A stretch of 64,000 nucleotides of DNA from assembly GCF_031143425.1 (NCBI RefSeq), contig NW_027150001.1, positions 1 through 64,000 on the forward strand, written 5' to 3'. The notes under the pieces are model-generated. The model had not been told where the DNA came from. It saw nothing but the letters and a program-made list of their open reading frames with translations, and ran no database searches. The position numbers and the translations under genes were made by a program. The stretch comes from Pleurodeles waltl (lineage: Eukaryota; Chordata; Amphibia; Caudata; Salamandridae). The first letter of the stretch is position 1. The number at the start of each line of letters is the position of its first letter. Positions 19,506 to 31,808 of the stretch are shown piece after piece.

Positions 19506-21281
19506 AACTGAGAAAGAGGGGGCCGGATATGATATCATCACGCATGTGACACGCCTCCGCGAGCTCTGTTTCTGGGTTTTATCGGGGTGCCCTTTAGCAG
19601 GACACACCTTCGTGTCTCACCTGGCAGCCAGGGCCCGAGGGCCCAACCTCACACTCTTTAACCCTAATCCCCGCTTTACACCAACCAGGAACCGCAGCCC
19701 TCGGCTCCGCTGCCTTTCCAGTGCTCGTCTCTCGCTCCTCCTCAGAGGCTCGTGCCGGCTGCAGGGAACCCAAACTGCGCGCCACGGCACCCTGCTGCGC
19801 CCCCACAGCCACCCAGGGCCGCTGTCCTCGCACTTGCTCAGCAGGGTCCATTATCAATTACCCCGGCCTCTGGAGTGCAGGCCGGGGGCGCTACGTCTGG
19901 CGCCTTCTAGGTGCTGCACTTGCTGCCTCTTAGCGACACACCGGAGAGCAGGATGCATTTAAGCATGCAATCTTCCATTCCGCTAAAGTCAACCATGCAA
20001 GTGCTTAGGAAAAATATATCACCGCTCTCAACAGGCACGGACCACCTTCTCTGAGAGCTACCGCTCCCAGCCGCAGCAGAAGATAAACACCAAATACCCT
20101 GGCAGAAATCGCCAGCCGCACATGGGCCGGATTGCAGGCTACCCCACCGCATCTTCCTGCTGAGTTGGCCTCTAAGAGAAGTGGGCGCTTGCTGCAGCGT
20201 GGACTTTCCCCTTTCAGCAGGGGTCATCCAGTGAGGTCCATGGTCAGCCAGGCGATCTACCTGGCACGGTAGCTCAAAGCTGGCTTCTCTTGCTTTTAAA
20301 AGTGAAAAAAGCCCGACATTCCTCCGGCGAGTGGAACCCACCCCTGAACATGAGCCTGGAGTCAAACTTTGCCCATGTGAACAAGTGACACACCCATTTG
20401 CAGCACACTGTTTTCACACAGATAAGTATATGTGCATACATTTTTTAATTCCAGATCTTTTATTAGAAATAAAACAAAGAACAGAGACGAATAGCTTCAG
20501 TTGTTACCCTATATGCCAGATTTCTTTCGATGCATGAACCAATCAGCTGTTTCCCAGTCTACGAAGGTATTACAGGTACGGATGGCATTTTGTGCCATTA
20601 TGAGACCCGATGTTAATTCTACATTGATTGAACCTATATTTATGAGGCTGCATACGAAGTTATATTTTGAGAGGCTACTTATTTACCAAGTGTTCTCCTT
20701 ACTTCACTGGTTCACAAGATGCACACAAAATAAGATGACATTACATACTGTGTTCCAGTATCTGCTCAGTATCCACAGAGCATTGTGCACCTTATATTTA
20801 ATGTTTTATTATGGAGTTTTGGTCTGTTTGAACATTAATACAAATACACATTTTTAACAAATGGGTTCTGTGGTTGTATAAAGTTTAGGTTAAGAATGTT
20901 TCAGAGTGAGCCTGGTGTAAAGTAATAAATTATAGAATTGTTTTCCTTGGCACTTTTTTTTTAGAACACAAAAACAAAAAGTTTTTAATGAATGATTTTT
21001 GTGGAATCAACTTCATAACGCCTCTTTGTTCTACCCAGGGTCCTTGGTGTTAAGGTCCAGTTCTGGATTACAGTGCCTCCCACCTGCTGTGAAGCAGTCA
21101 CTTTAATTCTTCTGTTGAGCCAACTTTCTCAAGTTTGTGAAACACAGTCACTATAAATACTACCGCCCTGTTCTTTATTTGTAAAAAAAATGTTTTCAGT
21201 TTATTAACACTTCCCTGGAAATGGTGCTGGAGCGTGGACAGCAGTGATTCCCAAACTGTGCGCTGTGGCACCCCGAAAGTT

Positions 21282-22281
21282 CCTTGAGAAAAGGAGAGCC
21301 AAAAAGCAGTACCTCAGCCAAAGGACCTGATTCAGACGAGGCCAAATCTGTCAGTTTGGGATCCATCTTGATTAAAAATGGAGCGCCGCCACTCACTAGA
21401 GATAGCTCACTTTGGGTTTTCCAGAAAGCACAAGGCTCTCTGGGCCCAACCAACCAGAACTTCAGGGTTAACAGGGATACCTGATGCCTTAGCCTAAAAA
21501 CCCAGCTCCAAGATCTTAGTAGGAGGGCCTGAGACATCCAGGAGTTTGTCATGACAGCCTCACCAGGCACGATCAATGCCCTTTTTAAGGTCTTTGGAGA
21601 AATTCTTAAGATAGGTTACCAGGGTGGGATCTATCTCCGTAGTCTCAGTAACCTTTGAGGGAAAATCATGTCTAGGACATTCAGATCTCAGCCGAGACCT
21701 GACATCTTTGTCGAAACAATGCCGAATGTGTGCTTGAACGTATTCGGCTACCTCCGAAGGCGGAGCCCAGGAGTAAGATCTAGGGCGGACAGTATCTTCG
21801 GGTTCGAAAGTGAGTACTTTCAGAGGCTGAGAAGCCACTTGAGTGTGCCGTGATTTGGCTTTTCATTTACAGGGAGGAGAATCAGTGTCCTTATCCGGAT
21901 TGTTAGAGGAAGACGAGGAATCTGAATCCTCCTTACTCTCAGCTCTTAGATGAAGAGACTATGAGGATGAGAAACAGTTCGCCCTAGTCAAGGATTCTAC
22001 AATTTGTTCAAATCAGCTTGGTGAGGGTTTGCAACAGAACTTGAGCCGGAAGGGTCTTGCGAAAACGGCAGCTCTTCCTGGCTGCTGCAATGTGGGACCC
22101 AGCCCTGCTGATCAGTGAAACCCAATAAGAGATGCTTAATCGTCTGGGTAGCTTTATCTAAGGCCACATTGACTGTGTGCCGAACACCAGCATCGAGGGC
22201 ATAGACAAGGTCTCGCTCAAATGACCCCACGGAGTCATCATAAAAGGTAACTTCCCCAGATTCTCCTTCATAACCATCCAT
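21282..22281 (-). mobile_element. DIRS ORF1 remnant, copy 4
   Basis: Type B variants, no private change noted in the readable pieces. Confidence 0.75.
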
Positions 22282-22290
22282 GCTGTAGAG

Positions 22291-22516
22291 CAGTGGTTCC
22301 CAACCTGTGGTCCGGGGACCCCTAGGAGTCCGCAAAGCCTCCTCTGGGGGCCGTGATTACTTAGAAAATCAAATAATAGTAACAGATTAGGTCCCCAGCT
22401 TTCAGTAATGACTCAGTGGGGGGTCCCCAGATTCCAATAATGGTTCATTGGGGGTCCCCAGGTTCCAGTAGTGATAAAGTGGGGGTTCACACAAGTCAAA
22501 AGGTTGGGAAGCACTG
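22291..22516. mobile_element. hAT MITE, copy 4
   Basis: Same insertion site and TSD, 226 bp. Confidence 0.88.
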
Positions 22517-23154
22517 CTGTAGAGTGTCAGGTCAGAAAAGTGGGAATTTGAAAGGGGCAGAGGAAACTGCCAATAGGAACTTCAAATAAAGTGGGAAGTA
22601 AAGCTGACAAACTTCAAAGCAGGCTAATATGCTCAGGGAGGGCCACAAGCCAGTAGTAAAGTGTGGGGGGAGGCCTGCTTAGAATAGAATAAATTCCACT
22701 AATAAAGTGGCATTTGAGAACGGCAAAGTAGGTAGGGACGTGCGCAGGGGGTGGGCTGCTTTAGAGTATTTCCATTGAAGTAAAGAGACATAGACAGGCA
22801 GGCGACTGTAAGCGGAGACAGGTGCATATATGTAACCAGAGTCCTATCCAGAGAGTCAGATGCATATATGTGCACAGAGGAAAGTTTGGACAGACAAATG
22901 TATGTACCCAGAGGCAGGTCCAAAGAGACAGATACATGTATATACCCTGAGACAGGCTGAGCGAGAGAGATGCATGTTTGTAGCTAGAGGCAGGTCTAGG
23001 GAAAGTGGTCAATGAGACTGGAGCAGAGCAAGAGGTAGAGAAAGGGAGAGGATCATGACTGAAGTCAGAGGTCTTAAAAAGAAATGACTTCTACTGACAA
23101 CACTCCCTGGTGCATCACAGAAAAGAGATATATTGCCCAAGCCTAGCTAAAGGA

Positions 23155-23227
23155 GCAGGGTTATCTCACTTGGTAGTGCACGAGCCTTTTAATATCAGGG
23201 TCACGGGTTCGAGCCCCCAGTTAAGCA
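23155..23227 (+). pseudogene. tRNA-Lys-like pseudogene, copy 4
   Basis: Body as copy 1; the base change AATCAG just downstream is shared with copy 6. Confidence 0.8.
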
Positions 23228-23892
23228 ATCAGTATTTTTTTGTTTAAGGTTTATTCCAATTTTTTTTACAGACTTCCTGCTTTTCACCAATACTACTCAG
23301 GCTTTGAAAACACAACTCCTGCAGTTTGCCTCACAATCTCTCCCATCATATTCCACAGCGCTTTCCACTCACGAAAGGTGCCTCAAAGCCGGGTTTAGCC
23401 CTGCCTCCTCTAAACACATCCAGAAACCTGTACTTTAATCCCCAAAAATTCTAGCTATTGCGTCACGAATTTTCAATTCTATTAAGGACACGGAGGCGCG
23501 GATTGTCACAGCAGCCAATCAATGTTAAAAACTACATATCCCAACATTCCCAGTAGTCCATAACATGCCCAATCCCAGGCCTGCTCTCCATATAAATATC
23601 TCTGCCTCCTTAGTCCTTCATCTTTCTTTGCAATAACCAAACAAAATAACCTGCACTCTAAGAATTGAAATCTTCCAACTCCAACGAAGAAAACAAATTG
23701 AAGCCACCAACCGAACCCTGGTGCACGTTCCATGCCGGTATCGTCTCTCCTAGTACTCATGCGCCCTTGTTATCCGATCCTGTTAATGAAAGGAAACAGT
23801 GCTAATAATCTGCTATTGACTATTAAGAAAAAATATGGATGGCTATCTCAATAATACATATAAAATCATCATATATGAATTGTGCTGTAACT

Positions 23893-24720
23893 TTCTGCAT
23901 TATGCCAGCGTGCCCTATGCCAGTCTGTGCTTGTGATAGGTCCCATCTGTCCTTTAGGTCTCTAATTTGTGTCAGTCAGCCCTATGCCAGTCTGCACCTG
24001 TGATCCTTCTACAGCTCCATGCTTCAAATCTTTGCACAGTGCCAGTCTACCTTGTGCCAGTCCCGACGTTCATACTTCACATCAGTGCTGTAGCTATGCC
24101 CTATGCCAGTCTGCACCTGTGAGGCTTATTAAACACCATATTGCAGCTGCCTACATTGTGCCAATCTGTCACGTGCCAGTCTGTAGCTGTGATGCTTCAT
24201 ATCAGTGCTGTAGGTCTTTGCATTGTGCCAGTCTGCCTTGTGCCAGTCTGCACATGTGATGCTTCACATCAGTGCTGTAGCTCTGCATGGCAGCAGTCTA
24301 CTATGCTCCAGCCATTCCTGTGATACTTCACATCAGTGCTGTAGCTCTCTGCATTGCACCAGTCTGCCCTGTGTCAGTCTGTATCTTGACACTTCACATC
24401 AGTGCTGTAGCTCTCTGCATTGCACGAGCCTGTCCTGTGCCAGTCTGCACCTGTGATCCTTCCACACCTCCAGGGTACAGGGCTTTGCATTGCACCAGTC
24501 TGTTCTGCACCAGCCTGTACCTGAGGTGCTTCTTGATTACAGTGGTGTAGCTGTCTGCACTGTGCCAGTCTGTTCCTGTGATGCTTCTGCGCAGCTTTGG
24601 TGCAGCTGTTTGCACTGCGCCAGTGTGGCCTTCTGAGACAGTCCCTGCCAGGGCCTCACAAGCGCCCTGTAGCTGTGCTATTGAGTTGTACGTTGACTGT
24701 GTTCAGCTGCTGTAGCTCAC
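23893..24720. repeat. ~66-bp minisatellite, copies 4/5
   Basis: Same length; carries CTCTAATTTG, shared with copies 6/7. Confidence 0.8.
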
Positions 24721-25151
24721 TGTAGGCCGGCTGTGAGGCGCTGCGGGCTCAGTCTGTCCTTCACAGTCTCTCTGTGGGAGTGTGTGTTTGTCATGTCCTT
24801 GAATCCAGCGAAAAAAGGAAGTATAAATGAGATGCAGAAAAGCCCCATTCTCTAGCTGCTGGACAGACACGCGTCCTTGAGCCTCCTGCAGAGGTGCAGA
24901 GCTGCCAGGGGTGCCAGGGGCTGGAGGCGGAGAGCGTCTGCTTTGGAATATTTCCATTGAAGTGAAGGGAGAGGGCGAACGGGGAGCGGAGAGGCGGCTT
25001 CCTAGCAGTGAGTGTGGAGTGTCAGCTTGGTCCATCCAGAGGCAGGCAGGGGGTGTGATGAGACTGAGGCAGAGCGAGAGGTAGAGACAGAGGGAGCTGC
25101 AGCACTGGAAGCGGAAGCTTTAAAATAGGACCGCAAGGGCCCTTTAATGTG

Positions 25152-25224
25152 GCCCGGCTAGCTCAGTCGGTAGAGCATGAGACTCTTAATCTCAGGGTCG
25201 TGGGTTCGAGCCCCACGTTGGGCG
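25152..25224 (+). tRNA. tRNA-Lys(CTT), copy 5
   Basis: Identical to copy 1, type A flank. Confidence 0.97.
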
Positions 25225-25337
25225 CTGATACATTTTTTTGTGCTGTACTGTTTTTTAATCTTCGGGTTCGCACCTCCAACAGTGGTTTTATAAAAATTAA
25301 CAGCGCCCTTTCGGGACTTCACTTTACAATTTCGTTA

Positions 25338-25405
25338 TTTATGTCTGCACACGGGCGGGGGGACGAGAGCTCTTTATGTCTGCACACGGGCGGGGACGAG
25401 AGCTC
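25338..25405. repeat. 35 + 33-bp tandem element (copy 5)
   Basis: As in other copies, but the first repeat has two extra G in its G-run, making it 35 bp. Confidence 0.9.
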
Positions 25406-25523
25406 TCTTCATGTTCACACTTGTAGGGGGTCGCTGCTCCCCGTCCTCTAACTCCGCTGCTGCGCCGCACTCCCATGACCTGTGTGTAAATATGGAGAGT
25501 TTAAGTAAGGAAATACAATGTTG

Positions 25524-25633
25524 TGTCAGAAGTGGGATTTGAACCCACGCCTCCAATCGGAGACCAGAACACCCAGCTGAGGGGAAGAGACAGCTCTTGA
25601 GTCTGGCGCCTTAGACCGCTCGGCCATCCTGAC
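25524..25633 (-). tRNA. tRNA-Leu(CAA) with intron, copy 5, terminator lost
   Basis: Gene body identical to copy 1, intron at 25595-25570. The flank that reads AGCAAAAACAATG elsewhere is AGGAAATACAATG here (25508-25520), so the T5 run is cut to T3. The next run of at least five T on the - strand is about 230 bp further (25296-25292), so transcripts may read through into the inter-tRNA gap. Confidence 0.95.
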
Positions 25634-27409
25634 AACTGAGAAAGAGGGGGCCGGATATGATATCATCACGCATGTGACACGCCTCCGCGAGCTCTGTTTC
25701 TGGGTTTTATCGGGGTGCCCTTTAGCAGGACACACCTTCGTGTCTCACCTGGCAGCCAGGGCCCGAGGGCCCAACCTCACACTCTTTAACCCTAATCCCC
25801 GCTTTACACCAACCAGGAACCGCAGCCCTCGGCTCCGCTGCCTTTCCAGTGCTCGTCTCTCGCTCCTCCTCAGAGGCTCGTGCCGGCTGCAGGGAACCCA
25901 AACTGCGCGCCACGGCACCCTGCTGCGCCCCCACAGCCACCCAGGGCCGCTGTCCTCGCACTTGCTCAGCAGGGTCCATTATCAATTACCCCGGCCTCTG
26001 GAGTGCAGGCCGGGGGCGCTACGTCTGGCGCCTTCTAGGTGCTGCACTTGCTGCCTCTTAGCGACACACCGGAGAGCAGGATGCATTTAAGCATGCAATC
26101 TTCCATTCCGCTAAAGTCAACCATGCAAGTGCTTAGAAAAAATATATCACCGCTCTCAACAGGCACGGACCACCTTCTCTGAGAGCTACCGCTCCCAGCC
26201 GCAGCAGAAGATAAACACCAAATACCCTGGCAGAAATCGCCAGCCGCACATGGGCCGGATTGCAGGCTACCCCACCGCATCTTCCTGCTGAGTTGGCCTC
26301 TAAGAGAAGTGGGCGCTTGCTGCAGCGTGGACTTTCCCCTTTCAGCAGGGGTCATCCAGTGAGGTCCATGGTCAGCCAGGCGATCTACCTGGCACGGTAG
26401 CTCAAAGCTGGCTTCTCTTGCTTTTAAAAGTGAAAAAAGCCCGACATTCCTCCGGCGAGTGGAACCCACCCCTGAACATGAGCCTGGAGTCAAACTTTGC
26501 CCATGTGAACAAGTGACACACCCATTTACAGCACACTGTTTTCACACAGATAAGTATATGTGCATACATTTTTTAATTCCAGATCTTTTATTAGAAATAA
26601 AACAAAGAACAGAGACGAATAGCTTCAGTTGTTACCCTATATGCCAGATTTCTTTCGATGCATGAACCAATCAGCTGTTTCCCAGTCTACGAAGGTATTA
26701 CAGGTACGGATGGCATTTTGTGCCATTATGAGACCCGATGTTAATTCTACATTGATTGAACCTATATTTATGAGGCTGCATACGAAGTTATATTTTGAGA
26801 GGCTACTTATTTACCAAGTGTTCTCCTTACTTCACTGGTTCACAAGATGCACACAAAATAAGATGACATTACATACTGTGTTCCAGTATCTGCTCAGTAT
26901 CCACAGAGCATTGTGCACCTTATATTTAATGTTTTATTATGGAGTTTTGGTCTGTTTGAACATTAATACAAATACACACTTTTAACAAATGGGTTCTGTG
27001 GTTGTATAAAGTTTAGGTTAAGAATGTTTCAGAGTGAGCCTGGTGTAAAGTAATAAATTATAGAATTGTTTTCCTTGGCACTTTTTTTTTTTAACACAAA
27101 AACAAAAAGTTTTTAATGAATGATTTTTGTGGAATCAACTTCATAACGCCTCTTTGTTCTACCCAGGGTCCTTGGTGTTAAGGTCCAGTTCTGGATTACA
27201 GTGCCTCCCACCTGCTGTGAAGCAGTCACTTTAATTCTTCTGTTGAGCCAACTTTCTCAAGTTTGTGAAACACAGTCACTATAAATACTACCGCCCTGTT
27301 CTTTATTTGTAAAAAAAATGTTTTCAGTTTATTAACACTTCCCTGGAAATGGTGCTGGAGCGTGGACAGCAGTGATTCCCAAACTGTGCGCTGTGGCACC
27401 CCGAAAGTT

Positions 27410-28409
27410 CCTTGAGAAAAGGAGAGCCAAAAAGCAGTCCCTCAGCCAAAGGACCTGATTCAGACGAGGCCAAATCTGTCAGTTTGGGATCCATCTTGAT
27501 TAAAAATGGAGCGCCGCCACTCACTAGAGATAGCTCACTTTGGGTTTTCCAGAAAGCACAAGGCTCTCTGGGCCCAACCAACCAGAACTTCAGGGTTAAC
27601 AGGGATACCTGATGCCTTAGCCTAAAAACCCAGCTCCAAGATCTTAGTAGGAGGGCCTGAGACATCCAGGAGTTTGTCCTGACAGCCTCACCAGGCACGA
27701 TCAATGCCCTTTTTAAGGTCTTTGGAGAAATTCTTAAGATAGGTTACCAGGGTGGGATCTATCTCCGTAGTCTCAGTAACCTTTGAGGGAAAATCATGTC
27801 TAGGACATTCAGATCTCAGCCGAGACCTGACATCTTTGTCGAAACAATGCCGAATGTGTGCTTGAACGTATTCGGCTACCTCCGAAGGCGGAGCCCAGGA
27901 GTAAGATCTAGGGCGGACAGTATCTTCGGGTTCGAAAGTGAGTACTTTCAGAGGCTGAGAAGCCACTTGAGTGTGCCGTGATTTGGCTTTTCATTTACAG
28001 GGAGGAGAATCAGTGTCCTTATCCGGATTGTTAGAGGAAGACGAGGAATCTGAATCCTCCTTACTCTCAGCTCTTAGATGAAGAGACTATGAGGATGAGA
28101 AACAGTTCGCCCTAGTCAAGGATTCTACAATTTGTTCAAATCAGCTTGGTGAGGGTTTGCAACAGAACTTGAGCCGGAAGGGTCTTGCGAAAACGGCAGC
28201 TCTTCCTGGCTGCTGCAATGTGGGACCCAGCCCTGCTGATCAGTGAAACCCAATAAGAGATGCTTAATCGTCTGGGTAGCTTTATCTAAGGCCACATTGA
28301 CTGTGTGCCGAACACCAGCATCGAGGGCATAGACAAGGTCTCGCTCAAATGACCCCACGGAGTCATCATAAAAGGTAACTTCCCCAGATTCTCCTTCATA
28401 ACCATCCAT
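27410..28409 (-). mobile_element. DIRS ORF1 remnant, copy 5
   Basis: Type A variants. Confidence 0.75.
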
Positions 28410-28418
28410 GCTGTAGAG

Positions 28419-28644
28419 CAGTGGTTCCCAACCTGTGGTCCGGGGACCCCTAGGAGTCCGCAAAGCCTCCTCTGGGGGCCGTGATTACTTAGAAAATCAA
28501 ATAATAGTAACAGATTAGGTCCCCAGCTTTCAGTAATGACTCAGTGGGGGGTCCCCAGATTCCAATAATGGTTCATTGGGGGTCCCCAGGTTCCAGTAGT
28601 GATAAAGTGGGGGTTCACACAAGTCAAAAGGTTGGGAAGCACTG
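28419..28644. mobile_element. hAT MITE, copy 5
   Basis: Same insertion site and TSD, 226 bp. Confidence 0.88.
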
Positions 28645-29282
28645 CTGTAGAGTGTCAGGTCAGAAAAGTGGGAATTTGAAAGGGGCAGAGGAAACTGCCA
28701 ATAGGAACTTCAAATAAAGTGGGAAGTAAAGCTGACAAACTTCAAAGCAGGCTAATATGCTCAGGGAGGGCCACAAGCCAGTAGTAAAGTGTGGGGGGAG
28801 GCCTGCTTAGAATAGAATACATTCCACTAATAAAGTGGCATTTGAGAACGGCAAAGTAGGTAGGGACGTGCGCAGGGGGTGGGCTGCTTTAGAGTATTTC
28901 CATTGAAGTAAAGAGACATAGACAGGCAGGCGACTGTAAGCGGAGACAGGTGCATATATGTAACCAGAGTCCTATCCAGAGAGTCAGATGCATATATGTG
29001 CACAGAGGAAAGTTTGGACAGACAAATGTATGTACCCAGAGGCAGGTCCAAAGAGACAGATACATGTATATACCCTGAGACAGGCTGAGCGAGAGAGATG
29101 CATGTTTGTAGCTAGAGGCAGGTCTAGGGAAAGTGGTCCATGAGACTGGAGCAGAGCAAGAGGTAGAGAAAGGGAGAGGATCATGACTGAAGTCAGAGGT
29201 CTTAAAAAGAAATGACTTCTACTGACAACACTCCCTGGTGCATCACAGAAAAGAGATATATTGCCCAAGCCTAGCTAAAGGA

Positions 29283-29355
29283 GCAGGGTTATCTCACTTG
29301 GTAGTGCACGAGCCTTTTAATATCAGGGTCACGGGTTCGAGCCCCCAGTTAAGCA
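29283..29355 (+). pseudogene. tRNA-Lys-like pseudogene, copy 5
   Basis: Same sequence as copy 1. Confidence 0.8.
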
Positions 29356-30020
29356 ATTAGTATTTTTTTGTTTAAGGTTTATTCCAATTTTTTTTACAGA
29401 CTTCCTGCTTTTCACCAATACTACTCAGGCTTTGAAAACACAACTCCTGCAGTTTGCCTCACAATCTCTCCCATCATATTCCACAGCGCTTTCCACTCAC
29501 GAAAGGTGCCTCAAAGCCGGGTTTAGCCCTGCCTCCTCTAAACACATCCAGAAACCTGTACTTTAATCCCCAAAAATTCTAGCTATTGCGTCACGAATTT
29601 TCAATTCTATTAAGGACACGGAGGCGCGGATTGTCACAGCAGCCAATCAATGTTAAAAACTACATATCCCAACATTCCCAGTAGTCCATAACATGCCCAA
29701 TCCCAGGCCTGCTCTCCATATAAATATCTCTGCCTCCTTAGTCCTTCATCTTTCTTTGCAATAACCAAACAAAATAACCTGCACTCTAAGAATTGAAATC
29801 TTCCAACTCCAACGAAGAAAACAAATTGAAGCCACCAACCGAACCCTGGTGCACGTTCCATGCCGGTATCGTCTCTCCTAGTACTCATGCGCCCTTATTA
29901 TCCGATCCTGTTAATGAAAGGAAACAGTGCTAATAATCTGCTATTGACTATTAAGAAAAAATATGGATGGCTATCTCAATAATACATATAAAATCATCAT
30001 ATATGAATTGTGCTGTAACT

Positions 30021-30848
30021 TTCTGCATTATGCCAGCGTGCCCTATGCCAGTCTGTGCTTGTGATAGGTCCCATCTGTCCTTTAGGTCTCTACTTTGTGT
30101 CAGTCAGCCCTATGCCAGTCTGCACCTGTGATCCTTCTACAGCTCCATGCTTCAAATCTTTGCACAGTGCCAGTCTACCTTGTGCCAGTCCCGACGTTCA
30201 TACTTCACATCAGTGCTGTAGCTATGCCCTATGCCAGTCTGCACCTGTGAGGCTTATTAAACACCATATTGCAGCTGCCTACATTGTGCCAATCTGTCAC
30301 GTGCCAGTCTGTAGCTGTGATGCTTCATATCAGTGCTGTAGGTCTTTGCATTGTGCCAGTCTGCCTTGTGCCAGTCTGCACATGTGATGCTTCACATCAG
30401 TGCTGTAGCTCTGCATGGCAGCAGTCTACTATGCTCCAGCCATTCCTGTGATACTTCACATCAGTGCTGTAGCTCTCTGCATTGCACCAGTCTGCCCTGT
30501 GTCAGTCTGTATCTTGACACTTCACATCAGTGCTGTAGCTCTCTGCATTGCACGAGCCTGTCCTGTGCCAGTCTGCACCTGTGATCCTTCCACACCTCCA
30601 GGGTACAGGGCTTTGCATTGCACCAGTCTGTTCTGCACCAGCCTGTACCTGAGGTGCTTCTTGATTACAGTGGTGTAGCTGTCTGCACTGTGCCAGTCTG
30701 TTCCTGTGATGCTTCTGCGCAGCTTTGGTGCAGCTGTTTGCACTGCGCCAGTGTGGCCTTCTGAGACAGTCCCTGCCAGGGCCTCACAAGCGCCCTGTAG
30801 CTGTGCTATTGAGTTGTACGTTGACTGTGTTCAGCTGCTGTAGCTCAC
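30021..30848. repeat. ~66-bp minisatellite, copies 5/6
   Basis: Same length and order as the first array. Confidence 0.8.
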
Positions 30849-31327
30849 TGTAGGCCGGCTGTGAGGCGCTGCGGGCTCAGTCTGTCCTTCACAGTCTCTC
30901 TGTGGGAGTGTGTGTTTGTCATGTCCTTGAATCCAGCGAAAAAAGGAAGTATAAATGAGATGCAGAAAAGCCCCATTCTCTAGCTGCTGGACAGACACGC
31001 GTCCTTGAGCCTCCTGCAGAGGTGCAGAGCTGCCAGGGGTGCCAGGGGCTGGAGGCGGAGAGCGTCTGCTTTGGAATATTTCCATTGAAGTGAAGGGAGA
31101 GGGCGAACGGGGAGCGGAGAGGCGGCTTCCTAGCAGTGAGTGTGGAGTGTCAGCTTGGTCCATCCAGAGGCAGGCAGGGGGGTGTGATGAGACTGAGGCA
31201 GAGCGAGAGGTAGAGACAGAGGGAGCTGCAGCACTGGAAGCGGGAGCTTTAAAATACACAGTAGAATCGGCACACGTGTGTTTCTTCAGAGGAGTCACAC
31301 AAAGGACCGCAAGGTTTGTGTTATGTG

Positions 31328-31400
31328 GCCCGGCTAGCTCAGTCGGTAGAGCATGAGACTCTTAATCTCAGGGTCGTGGGTTCGAGCCCCACGTTGGGCG
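31328..31400 (+). tRNA. tRNA-Lys(CTT), copy 6
   Basis: Gene body identical to copy 1, type B flank with E-box at 31271-31280. Confidence 0.97.
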
Positions 31401-31698
31401 CTGATACATTTTTTTTGTGCTGTACTGTTTTTTTATCTTCGGGTTCGCACCTCCAACAGTGGTTTTATAAAAATTAACAGCGCCCTTTCGGGACTTCACT
31501 TTACAATTTCGTTATTTATGTCTGCACACGGGCGGGGACGAGAGCTCTTTATGTCTGCACACGGGCGGGGACGAGAGCTCTCTTCATGTTCACACTTGTA
31601 GGGGGTCGCTGCTCCCCGTCCTCTAACTCCGCTGCTGCGCCGCACTCCCATGACCTGTGTGTAAATATGGAGAGTTTAAGTGAGCAAAAACAATGTTG

Positions 31699-31808
31699 TG
31701 TCAGAAGTGGGATTTGAACCCACGCCTCCAATCGGAGACCAGAACACCCAGCTGAGGGGAAGAGACAGCTCTTGAGTCTGGCGCCTTAGACCGCTCGGCC
31801 ATCCTGAC
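31699..31808 (-). tRNA. tRNA-Leu(CAA) with intron, copy 6
   Basis: Identical to copy 1; intron at 31770-31745. Confidence 0.96.

Larger units (their letters stand above)
18397..24570. repeat. Tandem unit copy 4 (type B with A patches, 6,174 bp)
   Basis: Contains the B segment but has the A-type 5-G run before it (near 18875-18880) and the A-type tRNA-Leu 5' flank (AAAGAGGGGG near 19513). Four downstream variants (CAATGAGAC near 23011, AATCAGTA near 23227, CCTTGTTATCC near 23765, CTCTAATTTG near 23960) are shared only with copy 6, exactly one 12.30-kb dimer away. Confidence 0.97.
24571..30698. repeat. Tandem unit copy 5 (type A, 6,128 bp)
   Basis: Type A throughout. A variant AATACATTCC near 28817 and an expanded G-run (GGGCGGGGGG near 25355) are shared only with copy 7. 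It holds the tRNA-Leu that has lost its T5 terminator. Confidence 0.97.
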
